Shown one piece after another: positions 12,721 through 25,114 of a stretch of 64,000 bases of DNA. Origin of the DNA: Tetmemena sp. SeJ-2015 (lineage: Eukaryota; Ciliophora; Spirotrichea; Sporadotrichida; Oxytrichidae); assembly GCA_027382625.1 (NCBI GenBank), contig JAJKFJ010020979.1, positions 62,001-126,000 on the forward strand, given 5' to 3'. The notes below the pieces were generated by a model. The model worked only from the letters and a program-made list of their open reading frames with translations, made no database searches and had not been told where the DNA came from. The position numbers and the translations under genes were made by a program. How positions within the stretch are numbered: position 1 is the stretch's first letter; each line of letters starts with the position of its first letter.

Positions 12721-13391
12721 TCAAGCTGAAGGCTTTATTCTTTGTAGAGCAGTAATTGACTTGAGGAAATCAATTTCGTAATTTTGTTCTACTAGTTTCA
12801 CAGAGGCTAGAAGAGCTAAGCCACCTAGCACCCACAAAGTACCTCTCATTAGCAACCTCCCTATGCATTTCTTGCCTGTGTTAGCTAAAAATAAATTTTA
12901 TTAATGTAGCACCCTCATGTTAATAGCTCTTGGAAAAGATTCTTATACCAATCAAATATGCTGAAGCTTATTTATTTATTATTTTCAAAATTTGAAGAGA
13001 ATCCTATTGCCAAAACTGGGAACTTATAGCTGCAATTAATCCAAATGTGGATATATTCTTACATTTATTAAATTATATAATTTGAAAAGGATGCAATACC
13101 ATTGTTCTCAACTTGTTCAGCATGAGCACGCTTAGCGCAGGCTAATTCATACCATTCCTTATATGACAACTTCTTAGAGTACCAGCCGTCAACTTAGTCA
13201 GGGTCACCGTGTGGATGCAAGGGATGCTCACTTCCAAATGCAATTGAATGATCTTGTGTGAAGTTCTCCATATACTTGTACCGCCCATAAATTTCTTTTC
13301 TCTTTGCTATGTAGTTAAACTTAATAAACACAGACCGATCTTGTAATTTTAAATTAATAGTGCAAGGAAGACATGTGTTGAGCAAGAGCAA
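12721..13391 (-). CDS. Small membrane protein, maybe mitochondrial
   Basis: Coding pieces on the minus strand read KEIYGRYKYMENFTQDHSIA, HPLHPHGDPDQVDGWYSKKL and SYKEWYELACAKRAHAEQVE. A second part has one membrane segment (MRGTLWVLGGLALLASVKLV) and a short tail ending at TGA 12721-12723. The size and layout resemble ciliate respiratory-complex accessory subunits, but I cannot name one; treat this as a guess. The parts are split by an AT-rich insertion of roughly 200 bases (about 13090-12870). The true start upstream of 13300 is uncertain because a further frame change seems to lie there. Confidence 0.5.
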
Positions 13392-14123
13392 TACCACCCA
13401 CCAAAAGCAACTATAAGGGGTATTCTTAGGGTAAAGAAATCGAGTGATATTCTCTCACTCCGAATAAGAACTTATAAACTGCTGACATTTTTCTTAGATC
13501 TTAGATTATATTTAGGTTATTATCTGGCTTTAATTAATTTTTTACTTTGTGAAATCATAAGTGGAGTTAGGAGGATAGTAAATGATAGCTTAATGCATCT
13601 CTTTATTTTTGACTTTATACGATTGATTATCGGGTAATGAGTTGCTACAGACAACCTTGTTATTGTGGATTTATAAGGTAATTATAAATTAAAATAAAAG
13701 TTATTAAATAAAAGGCAGAGAATAGATCAATTTTGAAAATCATTACATCCCTTCATGCAGCTGTCTTAAGAATTGCCATATAGAAAATCACTCAAAATAA
13801 CTAAGATTAATTTTCAGCAGAGTATCCACCAATTTGAGGATAGATAAATGAATTTCTATTCAAATAATTACCAGTCTCTATCTTTATTTAATTGTCCATT
13901 GATTTAATCCTTTAGAATAATAGTGAGTGATTAGGGAGGTGAAATGAGAGGATAAGGTAGATTTGTGAGTGGAATTAATTGAGAATGGTTGGCTATTGCT
14001 TATTTCAGCATGAGAGTGATTCATACTTAATCGCTAATATTTTAATAATTGTAAAGATACTCATTTTGTATTCAAACAAACTAGTACTAACCATATCACA
14101 TACACATACCGTCATCTAAAACC
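13392..14123. other. AT-rich spacer, divergent promoters
   Basis: No coding frame seen. Contains the 5' flanks of the gene to the left and of glycogen phosphorylase to the right. Confidence 0.5.
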
Positions 14124-17100
14124 ATGGGAGGAAAAAAGAAGAACAATCCAAAGCAAGATACCGCAGATACCACAGCCAGCACTGCGGCCTCACTCCAAGA
14201 AGGTAAACCTCCACTCCTTATCAGTCAACCACAAATGTGGGAGACTGATTCTTCTCTGTTTTAACGCTTACTTACCTTCAATGAGAGCTCAAAGTCTCAT
14301 TCATGAACTATACACTTAATAAATCTATTCATGAGGGATAATAGGCTGATCTCGATTGCTATCGATCGAATCTTCGGATCCTCCTTTGAGTTCTGTCCTC
14401 AAAATCAAATGTGATAACCCTGTCTATAGATCAAGTGGATGCTACCACCGCTGAGGAAGTTATAAAGTATATTTAAAATAATTTAAAAGTGACTGAGACC
14501 CCAACTGTATCAGAAACCCACTCTCAGGTTGCTAAAGAGACCCCCGCTTCTAAAGGTATGCATTCCTTAACTAAATTAACATTCAATTACAATCATTATC
14601 TTACCTATAAGCATTTAAATTTAAATGAATGTATGTTACTACCTCTCTAACTTAATGATAGATCACTTGAATCACACCACTGCTCCAGCTCGTCAAGAAG
14701 AAGAGGAAGAGGAGATTAAGACCTCTCACACCCATTATACAAGCCTAAATTTTATAATTCTAATTAAGACTTCTTTATATTGTAATATAATGGTACAGTA
14801 AGTTGATGATGATAACAACTCCTTATCTTTGATATAAGATAATCTAGAAATGGAAAACAGATTACTCCATTTCCACCCTCATTAAAATGCCATCACTATC
14901 AAAAGACTTAATAAACTTGAAGTCCCTTTCTTAATTTTACTTACTCTCTGTTGATTATGAAGGTAGAAAGCTCTAACGTATCATTGTATAGGTAGCCACT
15001 AGAAAGCCAAAGACTGTTGAGAGAAAGAACTCTAAGTTTGATATTCAGAAGGAGCACAATGAAAAACAATTATATAGGGTAAGTCAAATTAAAGTTAATA
15101 TGGGAGAGTGAGCAGCCCTACTATCTGCTCTTATCTCCCTCATTTATCTTAAAACCACATTCACTTTCATAATCTAATCATTTCTCTAGCCTGAATTCAA
15201 ATACGATGGAGAAAAGACTGGAAACGAGAAGCTTTGGGAGCTAATGAACTCCTACATTTAAAAAATATAGGATGCATTTAAGAATACGTATGCATGATTA
15301 TAATTGGCAGTGACAAGCACTCTATCCAAAGATCTATTGTGAATCACGTGGAATATACCCTCGGTTGCACAAGATTCAATTTTGACAACTTTGGTGCTTA
15401 TCAGTCCTCAGCATTCTCAGTTAGAGACAGACTCATCGAGGCTTGGAATGATACCAATGAGTACTTCACGGTAAGTTAAGCTCAGCATCATATTGCACTT
15501 AATCTTGGAAAGATTAAGGAGAAGAGAGTCAGGGATGGATCCAAGGTTATAAGAATTATTTGGTTGATTAAGGAGTTGGGAAGGTGGAGTAATTAATTTG
15601 GATACGCTGATCTCAGCATGAGTGAAGATAATCAAAGGATATGTTTAATAAGATTATAAATTCACTCAATTGCTCCACCCCGCTCATAAAATATCCAAGC
15701 TCCAATCTCTCATATTCCTTGACTAGAATCCTGATTCTCATAAGAGTATAAGTTTATATGAAGAGAAGATAGGCAAAAGTTAAAAGAGGAATTTTAAGGT
15801 TTAGTTTTGAACCATACCTTGACTTTCTACATTGCTTTCTCCTCTTAAGGCCCTTCTTTTTTCATTTAACTCTTCTCAAGATGCTTATGGGGATCGCCAT
15901 CATCTATTTACTATTAAATATCCCTGGTTAACTTAAGCAACCAATTCTATTATATCCCAAATATTTTATTAAACCTCGGAGTATAGACCAACGATGTGAA
16001 GAGAGTTTATTATCTTTCACTTGAGTTCCTCCTTGGAAGACTTATGCAGAACGCCCTTGTCAACATTGACGTTGAATCAAACTACAAGGATGCTCTTATG
16101 GACATCGGCTACAAGCTAGAAGATCTCTATGAGCAAGAGGTCGACCCTGCTCTCGGAAACGGAGGCTTGGGTAGACTAGCTGCTTGCTTCTTGGACTCCA
16201 TGGCAACTCTTGAAATCCCTGCTTGGGGATATGGTATAAGATACGACTATGGTATCTTCAAGCAAGCTATTGTGGATGGGTATTAAGTTGAGCACCCTGA
16301 CTACTGGCTCGCAAGAGGTAACCCTTGGGAGATTGAGAGAGCTGATGTGACTTACCAGGTTCGCTTCTATGGTCATGTCAAAAAGTACCAAGACGGTGGC
16401 GTTGAAAGAGCTCACTGGGATGGTGGCGAAATCGTTGTTGCCCAAGCCTATGATACTCCAGTGCCAGGCTTCAACACCTTCAATACCAACAACTTGAGAC
16501 TCTGGAGATCAAGACCCTGCAACGAGTTTAACTTCAACCAATTCAACGCTGGAGATTACAACGGTGCTATCAACGAGAGACAGAAGGCAGAGTAAACACG
16601 TTCAATATCTGAGACATATAATACTTTTTCAAATTGAAAAATAGTTTGAGGTTTACATCACTTCAGTCCTGTATCCCAATGACAACTCTGAGCAAGGAAA
16701 GGAACTTAGATTGAAGCAACAATACTTTTTCTGTTCTGCTACCATCCGTGACATTATTCGCAGATACAAGAAGACTCACAAGGACTATCTTATTATTCTA
16801 GATTCAATAATGACTGGGCTCAATTCTCTGAGAAGAACTAGATTCAGCTTAACGATACTCACCCAGCAATCGCTTCAATTGAACTGCTCAGAATCTTGAT
16901 CGATGAGGAGAAGCTACCTTGGGATCAGGCATGGAACATCATGTACAAGACCTTTGCCTACACTAACCATACAGTCCTTCCAGAGGCTCTTGAAAAATGG
17001 TCAGTGAGACTTATTGGAAATCTTTTGCCCAGACATCTCGATCTCATCTATCTCATTAACTTCTTCTTCCTTGAAAAAGTTAAGAAGCACTACCCTAATG

Positions 17101-18584
17101 ACAGCTCTAGAGCTTCAAGAATGTTTCATTTGACTTATAAGTCATTATATAATTCTCTCTCTATGTCTCTTATTGAAGAGGGAGACGATAAGAAAGTCAG
17201 AATGGCCTTCTTGTCTATTATCTGCTCTCATAGTGTAAATGGAGTAGCAGCTCTTCACACTGAGCTCCTCAAGAAGACCATCTATTTATCTCGAAAAATT
17301 GAATTTAAATCATCTTTAAGGACTTCGATGAGATGTTCCCCGGAAAGATTCAGAACAAAACCAATGGAGTCACTCCCAGAAGATGGATCCACTGCTGCAA
17401 TCTTGGCCTCTCTAACCTTATCTCGAGTTTATTATGAATGGGCTATAAATTTCAATAAATTCATTAATCTCTGAGACAATTAACGATGACCACACCGAGT
17501 GGATCACTAGTTTGACTAGCTTGAGAGAGTTGAGTGCCTACTCTACTGATGAGGCATTCTTGCGCAAGTTCATTGCTGTCAAGCAAGACAACAAGCTTCG
17601 CCTTCAAAAATGGGTGAAGGAACACACTGGTATTGATATTCCTGCCAACTCACTCTATGATGTGATGGTCAAGAGAATCCATGAGTACAAGAGACAATTC
17701 ATGAACATCCTCTATGTCATCCATCGTTATCTCATGATTAAGGATACCCCCGCACATGAGCGTGCATCCAAATTTGTCCCAAGAGTCGTTATGATCGGTG
17801 GTAAGGCAGCCCCTGGATATGCAAATGCTAAGGCTATTATCAAGCTTATCAATGGTGTCGCAAACAAGATTAACAACGATAGAGACATCGGTGACCTTCT
17901 TAAGGTAGTGTTCCTCCCTAACTATTGCGTCAGCGCTGCTCAAATCATCATCCCTGCTGCTGAAATGTCTCAGCACATCTCCACAGCTGGAACTGAGGCA
18001 TCAGGAACTTCAAACATGAAGTTCATTATGAACGGTTCTATCATTATTGGAACCATGGATGGAGCTAACGTTGAGATTGCAGAAGAGATTGGAGCTCACA
18101 ACATGTTCATCTTTGGAGCTTTGGTTCCCGAAGTAGATACTTACAGACACCAACTCTAAGAGGGCAGACGTGACTACATCGGAAGCAGACTTCGCAAAGT
18201 TTTCGAGACCATCAGAAGTGGCATCTTTGGAGATATCTCAACCATCCATGGTATGCTCTACTCCATTGAAAATGGTGGGGACTATACTCCTTTGCTTTTA
18301 TAATCGCGGCATTTTTAATTTTAAAGGTTTACTATTGCGTGTGCTTGGACTTCTACCCTTATATCACAGCTCAGGAGAAGGTTGATGAGACCTATCGTGA
18401 TTATCACAAGTGGAGCAAGATGTGCATTGAGGGAATCGCTTATTCAGGCAAGTTCTCTTCAGATCGCACAATCCAAGAGTATTGCACAGATATCTGGCAA
18501 GTTGCCCCAGTCTCTATCCCTAAGCCAACTACCAACCCTAATGCTAGAGTCAGATCATTTGCCAACCTTAACGAGATGGAATGA
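14124..18584 (+). CDS. Glycogen phosphorylase, germline precursor
   Basis: Glycosyltransferase family 35 enzyme releasing glucose-1-phosphate from glycogen in the cytosol. Recognised by [60 protein letters not shown] and the pyridoxal-phosphate lysine motif [16 protein letters not shown] (near 17990-18035). A non-conserved N-terminal extension starts [20 protein letters not shown] and is rich in Thr, Gln and Glu. Introns: 14203-14429, 14556-14661 and 15079-15189, all GT-AG and frame-correct. At least seven IESs interrupt the enzyme body; an unresolved interruption lies near 15290-15310. Stop TGA 18582-18584 after FANLNEME. Internal TAA codes Gln at 16285 and 18158. All catalytic segments are present, so the assembled gene should be functional. 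Confidence 0.93.
15474..15983 (+). other. 510-bp IES, pointer GTA
   Basis: GTA at 15471-15473 and 15981-15983. Excision joins [11 protein letters not shown] to [16 protein letters not shown] in frame, as the family alignment requires. A GT-AG intron does not fit: the left end looks like a donor (GTAAGT), but splicing at the nearest AG would shift the frame. The left ~190 bases are open in the ciliate code. Confidence 0.75.
16593..16650 (+). other. IES, pointer GAG
   Basis: GAG at 16590-16592 and 16648-16650 around 58 AT-rich bases with TGA. Excision joins INERQKAE to [12 protein letters not shown], a conserved phosphorylase stretch; no GT-AG solution keeps the frame. Confidence 0.9.
16787..16803 (+). 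other. Short IES, ~17 bp
   Basis: The frame changes between KKTHKD and [20 protein letters not shown]. Removing 17 bases (ends ambiguous, pointer only 1-2 bases) restores the conserved IQLNDTHP motif. Confidence 0.55.
17125..17166 (+). other. In-frame IES, pointer ATGT
   Basis: ATGT at 17121-17124 and 17163-17166; 42 bases, a multiple of three and free of TGA, so an ORF search would keep it. Phosphorylases need RM directly before SLIEEG; the insertion adds 14 residues there that do not fit the family. Confidence 0.85.
17284..17315 (+). other. IES, pointer ATCT
   Basis: ATCT at 17280-17283 and 17312-17315. Excision joins HTELLKKTI to [18 protein letters not shown] in the conserved frame. Confidence 0.9.
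17425..17471 (+). other. IES, pointer ATCTC
   Basis: ATCTC at 17420-17424 and 17467-17471. Excision joins [11 protein letters not shown] to [20 protein letters not shown]; the insertion carries TGA in the reading frame. Confidence 0.9.
18299..18330 (+). other. IES, pointer TTT
   Basis: TTT at 18296-18298 and 18328-18330. Excision joins [10 protein letters not shown] to [11 protein letters not shown], the expected C-terminal phosphorylase sequence. Confidence 0.8.
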
Positions 18585-18807
18585 GCAGAGTAGAAAGTTT
18601 CATGATAGGATAAACTTTTTTAAGCAAGTTAATAATCAGGGCTTTAAAAACTTAGAACCCAAGCGATATCTATAAACTAACTTAAATTCTGCATTAAACA
18701 TACTAAGCTAAAGAAAAATGATTTGGATCATGAAGGATGTTAAATGAAAAGTACGTATTGACAAATTGAAAGAAGTAAAAACCTTAAAATTTTAAATGCA
18801 AACTCTA

Positions 18808-20472
18808 TCATTTAGTATTTGTTCTTATGATGTGACTTTCGCTGCCCTTACTGTACTGACTGTCCTCTGTGGCACCTGATACAGCACTTCCAGGTTCCTT
18901 ATTTATCCTAGAGCTACTCCTTGCAGGTAAATTAGGAAAGATAGGTTTCGTGTTACTCTGCATTATTTTGAGCTCCTTTAGCTTCCTCTTTTCTTTCTTG
19001 TGGCGCTTCTTCTCCTTTTTATTATCCTTCTTTTTCTTGGGTAAAGGAATAGGTAGAGGCACACCTTTATCGTTCATCTCTAGTAAGTGCTTCATCTTTG
19101 ACATCTGAGCTTTGATGCGCTTTTTCTCTCTTTCTTACATTTCTTGCACTTCAAAAGCCTCCTACTCTCTCTTGTCTTGCATCTCCATCTTTCTCATGAA
19201 TTTCTTCTCGTCTATATTTTCTTGTTCATTAAGACCTTCCTCTCCATCCTCTTCTTCGCCTTCACTCACTTCAGGCGTTTAATCCAAACGAGCTGCCTCA
19301 TTTGCTAGCTGATCAATCTTTCTCTTTTCTAACTCACGCTGTACTCCTCTTTCAATCTCTTCTCTCTTCCTTACTCTTCTTCTCTCCAGATACTCATTCT
19401 TTCTTTTGAATCCCTCTTCATACTTTGCGAAAGCGCAATGCATCACTCTGAAAAAATTGTTCTTAATTTCTTTGATATCCTCCTCAACCTTCATAAATCG
19501 TTTTAGGAAGATATCGAACTTCTTATTCAGCCTTATCATCTCCAGGTTTCCATTAGTCTCTCCTAAATCTAGAAGTGCCTTCGCTTCTTTGTAAAACTTC
19601 TCATCTCTTCCAAAATTCTAGAAAAATTAGGGGTCTCTTTCTTCAGGTGGAGCAAAAAGAGCTGCTCCCTCAACTCTTTCTTTGAAGTACTCTCTATCCT
19701 CACCAAAGGGATCATAGGGATGGCCTGGCGGACAAGGTGGACCTACATATGTCTTCTTTCGATTCATATCGAGAGTAGGATCGAAGTTAGGCATATTAGG
19801 TGGCAACTTGTGAGCATCCTTTTCTTCTAAAAGTAGTGAGCCAAGGGCTGACTATTGTTCTTCATCTCTCATAGTGCTAGCGCCAACTCCTATGTGTTGC
19901 CTAAAAAGTTTGAGCTCTTCATCCATGCGGTTTCCCCTATGAAGGATGTTGTTATTATGATTCTGATTCATGTATTCTGCTACAGTAGTGGGGCCATGAT
20001 TATTGTTGTCTTGATTTATTTACTCAATTGTCAGAGGAATAGTTGGAGGAGTGATAATTGTCATGGTGAGATCATTATTGACGATCACATGATTGGTATC
20101 TCTGACAAGTTGCTTGAATGATTCTATGTCAGAGAATTTGTTCTGATAGATGATCTCATGCCTTAGCAAATTTATGTGATCCATAGTCTAGGTCATGTTC
20201 ACAAAAGCCCAGCAAGTAAGGCAAAGATTCTTAGGAGTCTAAAGCTAGTCATTCAGAGTTAGAAAGCGAGTGAAGTCATGGTAGTCAGGTGAACCCTCCC
20301 TCACCTTGTGCGATAGCTTAAACTTAATGAGAAGTCTTCTTATTTCTTGGACCTTCTTTTAGCTTTCATCGAACTCCTAATCTAGGTCAATTCTTTCTGC
20401 AGTATTTTGCTTCTTCAAGCGCTACTAATGTTCATAGTATTGCTTTTCAAGCGTGTCTGTGTCTAAATTCAT
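18808..20472 (-). CDS. Charged coiled-coil protein, no IES
   Basis: A single continuous 554-codon frame (TAA/TAG as Gln) from ATG 20472 (MNLDTDTLEKQYYEHQQRLK) to TGA 18808-18810. Middle region has polar, Asn-rich sequence and a Pro-rich segment (KKTYVGPPCPPGHPYDPFGE). The C-terminal half is strongly charged: KRKNEYLERRRVRKREEIER, LANEAARLD, then lysine-rich KKKKDNKKEKKRHKKEKRK, consistent with a long helix and a nuclear signal. No family recognised. It is notable as the longest uninterrupted gene in the window, next to a phosphorylase gene broken many times; it sits convergent to that gene with 223 bases between. Confidence 0.8.
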
Positions 20473-21461
20473 CTTCCAAGATGAGAAATATCTTATAACT
20501 GAATCTCTCTTCTACTTCTAATTTGCCAATCTTGCTTGAGATTTTTAAACATTCAATCAAGATATCACTTATCTTCAATTTGAATATTTCCCCTCTCAAT
20601 CTAGAAATAGATTGATTCACTTAGACTTAAAATGAGAACTGTCTTCTGAAAATTATAATCAAATAACTGAATTTGCATTCATTCAAGTTCGCTCATCCTA
20701 TATTCTTGAAGGGCAAATAAATATCTTCTGGGTTGTCTTTCCCAGTTTACGCGATCTGAATCTAATACTTATCACACAAATTATAGCAATAATTTTTAAA
20801 CAATTCAATTCAAAATTTGGAATAAAAAATGATATAGTCTCGAAAACCTAAAGTTACGCATGCTATTACTTCGAAACCTCTAAAATGAAGGCTAAATTGA
20901 CTAGATAAATACTCTTTCAAGCATTTTAAGCCGAGAGAGCCCATAAATAATCTTAGAAGGTATTTGTCTTCTTTCAAGTTCCTTTCCAGAAAATATGTGA
21001 AGCAAGTAGACACTCATAGTTTGAAAAGTGTAGTTTGAGAAGCTCATAAATAATTTATATGAAGAACTAATTGGATTTAATTTATTAGACTAATATATAA
21101 TCTCACACTTAAATCTTTTGACAAGCAGCAGAATAAAATTTATATTAGATTTCAGCACCCACCAGTTCTTTGAATGCGTATTAGCTTGTATCCATTTCCT
21201 AAAAGTGTAGCAGAGAATATAGCCTGAAATTAAAGATAGGGTTTAAAATCTAAGGTGGAAAGCAAATGCTTATGGATTTGTATTTTCTGCAAGGTTTATT
21301 AAATTATCATTAGATAAATTAAAATATTAGTGAATCCGAGAGAGTCATTGAACTAAAAGTATCCATAAGAAGAATCAGCGGCTGCTACTTTCAAGTAAAG
21401 AGAATAATTAAATTGAGATAGAGGACAGCAAGCTTTTTCAATAATAATTACATATATTAAA
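20473..21461. other. AT-rich non-coding stretch
   Basis: Only short, unconvincing ORFs (for example 21013-20810 on the minus strand). Contains the 5' flanks of two divergent genes. No recognised element. Confidence 0.5.
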
Positions 21462-23312
21462 ATGGGCTGCATCCAAAACAAGACCAGCAATAATTATTCC
21501 AACTTTAATTCTCTCTTGTATGGACTATTTTATTTGTAGCAGTGACACGGTGAAAATCAAAACTCAAGTTTCTTTAATTTAAGTGAAAAGGTTTGATTAT
21601 ATTTTAGATTCCGCAAATTAACCAAAGCCTGAAAGAGTACCATTCTTCAACTAAAACGGCTCTCTTCGACCAGAGGAGGAAGAGGAACTGCGGATTTTAA
21701 TCCTGGAACAAGCACTAAGAGATTATCGTAAGAAGGCTCAAAAATAAAATAGATCGACTTCTTAGTCCCTTAATTCGAGTATTTTGAAAAGCAGCGAACC
21801 CTCCTCTTCTACTTCTCTGAGCAGCTCAGTCCACTCACTCCTAGGAGCTCAGTCATCTAATTCTCAGAATACAGAAACCGAAAGGAGCTACAAGAAACCC
21901 GCAGTCTCTCCGGCTCGCAGCCTCATCGACCCAAGTAATAACGATACTGTGTAGAAGGCATTCACAATTAATGTATCGAATATAGGAATAATTGCATTTT
22001 GAATTTATTTAAGAGGTTTTGATTACTTCAGATAAGGCACAAGAAATAAAGCACCAAGACCTCTACTGTTAAGAAACGTAAAAAGTTGCCATGTATTGTT
22101 TGCAATTTGTTTTTATAAGGTGCTAGAAGTCTTGGAAATAGATTCACTGGGGTAAATTAAATTAGAGGACGACAATAAGATCGCAGTGGCGATGAATCCG
22201 AAGACTGACTTTCAGAGGGCGATGAGAGACAAGTTTCTAAAATAGCTTGAGTCCGCTCAGTTTACTATCAATAAGAACAAACTCTAAGTTGTATTGCAAC
22301 TGTTTAATCCAGACTTTTAATATAGAAGAGTTTTTAAAGTAGTTAATAGTTGAGGAATACACTGAGGAAGATGAGTAGAGTGATTAGGAATGGCCAAATG
22401 AGAGGATGGAAAATTCAACTGTTTACTCTAGCCTTACGAATCAGCAGAATATCTCTCTCCAAAATCAGGAAACCTAGAAAATGTCTTATTTCTTTTACCA
22501 TTTTTTTAAATGCTGAGAGACGCTATCATGAGAGAGAAAATGAGTCTTATTTATTTATCATTAAGCAAATTGAGACCGCTAACTTGTCCTCGCCCTTCTA
22601 AGAGATGTAGGAATCAATCTATCATCATAACTCATTTAATAAAATAGCTCCTAACCAGATTCAAAAGTCTGAAACTTAGGGACCTTTCAGGTAAAATTAT
22701 CACATCAGCACAACCCCAGTCCTTACACCCTCCAAAAATAACTCTCCACCATCTTCCCAGCTTAACTTAGTTTTGACAAATTCAGAATATTTTTTTCTTA
22801 ACTAGTATCAGTCTCAATCATCTATGGCTGATAGAAACTTTAGTGAGCAGAGAACTAAATGGAGTAACAGTGGAAGGGGTAGTGGCTCTCAGTAGGATAT
22901 GAATGAGCTACAGGAATGGCCATCATTGGTCGAGAAGAATAATCCTCCTCCAATTTCAATTTATTCTTCTTTCTATGTATTTTCTTTAAGTTCCTCGTGC
23001 AGATAAGATCAGCAAAGATGCCACAATTAAAAGCATTTACTGATGAAGTCTGCTGTAAATTCAAGCAATTACTAATTAAATCTGATATAAACTTCTGTCA
23101 ACTGCAGTAATTCATATTTTATATGTATAAGGTTTATATAACAAAAGATCACTAAACCACTGGCAATAATCAGACTGCTAACATTTATAAACCAACTATT
23201 CAGAGACTCTTCCATTTCCTCAAGGCAATATATTATTCTTATCTTTTTATGCTTTATAAAAAGCCATCTTTTGCTATTATTACAATACTATTTTCGCAAT
23301 AATTAGTAATGA
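21462..23312 (+). CDS. MGC-starting Ser/Gln-rich protein
   Basis: Starts MGCIQNKTSNNYSNFNSLLY; Gly2-Cys3 after Met is a classic N-myristoylation/palmitoylation site, so membrane anchoring is likely. An AT-rich insertion follows, then ERVPFFNQNGSLRPEEEEEL, RILILEQALRDYRKKAQKQN and a long Ser-rich region ending near 21930. Further coding pieces are LEVLEIDSLGQIKLEDDNKI and MRDKFLKQLESAQFTINKNK (22130-22290), then Gln/Ser-rich sequence to at least 23100. Frame changes near 21560, 21990, 22340, 22510 and after 22960 indicate several IESs that I did not resolve. The 3' end is uncertain (TGA at 23310 is one option). No family recognised. Confidence 0.5.
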
Positions 23313-24056
23313 ATTACTGGTATCTAATAAGTGCCTGCTGTTCAATTAGATTATATTTAATAATATACTTAATTTTGATAAGATAATATTTAATGTGACC
23401 TAAAAAATCTGAGAAATGAGGATTTTTCGTATGCCGACAGATGGAAAGAGTCCGAATTATGAACATTAATTTATAGCTACCTAATCAATAAAAGGAAAGT
23501 TAAAAATAGAATAGGAGTCTAAGAATTGTAAAAGATATGGAGAAAACTATGAGCTCTTCCTGTATCTCTACTGTGGTTCTTTTCATAAAACTCCCATACC
23601 ACATGATTACTGATTATGAGATATCTCAAGTATTTTGAGGTATAAGACTTAAGTATAAGTGAGTAAAAATAAGCCTATCTTCTTTAACTTTCCACAGCAG
23701 CAGTAGACGTGTACATATTTATAACCAATCAGACGAGCACCAGACATTTAATTGAAGCCCAACCAATTGACCAAATCTGATTAAGATCAAACTGCAGCAA
23801 ACTGAGCAATATAACGCTTATAACATTTACTATACATCTATCTATCAACCTATACACGTATATTCACTATTATTCTTATAAATATTATCTTATTCTCAAG
23901 TTTTTTTCCTCAGGTAGATGAAATAAGCGAGGCAAAGACTCTATTTTAGATTATGAGAAGATGATTTAAGTAAGATATTTGATAGGATTCCTGAGGGAAG
24001 AGTATATGATCTAAATAGAAGTCTTATATCTAAACCACTCAATGAGATTTGACTAG
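23313..24056. other. AT-rich non-coding stretch
   Basis: No supported gene. Short stop-rich ORFs only in both strands. Confidence 0.5.
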
Positions 24057-24856
24057 TCAATAGTTGCCAAGAAGCCACTCGCTCCAGATCTTCTTCTAAG
24101 GGCCATACCAAGTTTGCTCAGCCAACTTGAGATACTTAGCGGCGAAATAAGTTATTAAATTATAGAACTCATCTCTATTTTTAAAAATCCTGAGAGAAGT
24201 AGGGATCAACATAGGTTGACTGGTATTGATTGTCGTTGAAAGTAAAGTCCTTAGACTCAGTTGGAATGATTCCTTGCAAGTCGTTGTCTTTAACTGAGGT
24301 GAAAATGCTTTAGAGGAAAGTCTTTGAGTCTTCTTTGACTTCGCTCTCCAAGAACAAAAGCTAAATAGCATAGCTGAGGCTGAGTTCCATGTCCCAAGGT
24401 TGGGTATCATCTTTCATGGCCTCGAAGCGCAACATCTTTTGATGGAAGTTAAGAGGCTCGATGTAGAAGGGGTAGAACTTGGCATCGATGTCGTAGGTGT
24501 AGAAGGAGAAGAGTTCAAAGTTAAGAGTCATGCCGAGATGAGTGTCAAGGAACAGCCCGTAGTCATAATACTTCCAAAGTTTGTCACCATCTCTCATGCC
24601 TGAGAAAGTCTTGGATCCCCATTCCACATCAAAGTAGATATTACATAATAATCGCTAAATAATAAAAGTTGAAGCCATAGCTGAATTTGAAAGTGGAGGA
24701 ATCAACCAACTCCCCTGATGCAAGATCAGATTGGACAAGCTTCATAGTTGAAACTTTTTCATTCATAGCTGGAGTCATTGCAGTTGCTGCTTGAGAGCAG
24801 AGTGCTACTATGCACAGCGATGAGGCTAGAGATGCGAGGCACTATTTAGTTAGCAT
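24057..24856 (-). CDS. Secreted protein, unknown family
   Basis: ATG 24856 begins a signal peptide (MLTKQCLASLASSLCIVALC, cleavage plausibly after SQAATA). The mature protein contains FKFSYGFNFDVEWGSKTF, WKYYDYGLFLDTHLGMTLN, FYIEPLNFHQKMLRFEAMKD and ends TWYGPQKKIWSEWLLGNY with TGA at 24057. It is rich in aromatic residues with few Cys. Two IESs (34 and 16 bp) are listed; removing both gives a protein of about 250 residues in one frame. I do not recognise the family. A secreted or lumenal role is inferred from the signal peptide only. Confidence 0.75.
24174..24189 (-). other. 16-bp IES, pointer GAT
   Basis: ATC (GAT on the minus strand) at 24171-24173 and 24187-24189. Excision joins STYVDPYFSQD to EFYNLITYFAAKYLKLAEQ and removes an in-frame TGA. 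Confidence 0.7.
24636..24669 (-). other. IES, pointer ACTTT (AAAGT on + strand)
   Basis: AAAGT at 24631-24635 and 24665-24669. Excision joins KFSYGFNF to DVEWGSKTFSGMRDGD; the insertion shifts the frame to a TGA. Confidence 0.8.
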
Positions 24857-25114
24857 TTATCTTTATAATTTAAATAATATTATGTATCGACTAGAATAAA
24901 TCCTAATACATATCCTTTGATTCTTAAACCAAGGACACAGCTCATTCCGCTTATTTATGCTTAATTGCTTATTCATTTGATGCTTCAATATCTATAAATT
25001 ATTCCATTAGGAAAGGATTTGGGAGATTTGGATTTCTAAAATAAATACTGATATATAGTTAGTGATGCAGATCTTTTATAACTAATATTTTTTCAAAGCA
25101 AATTCTTTTGACAG

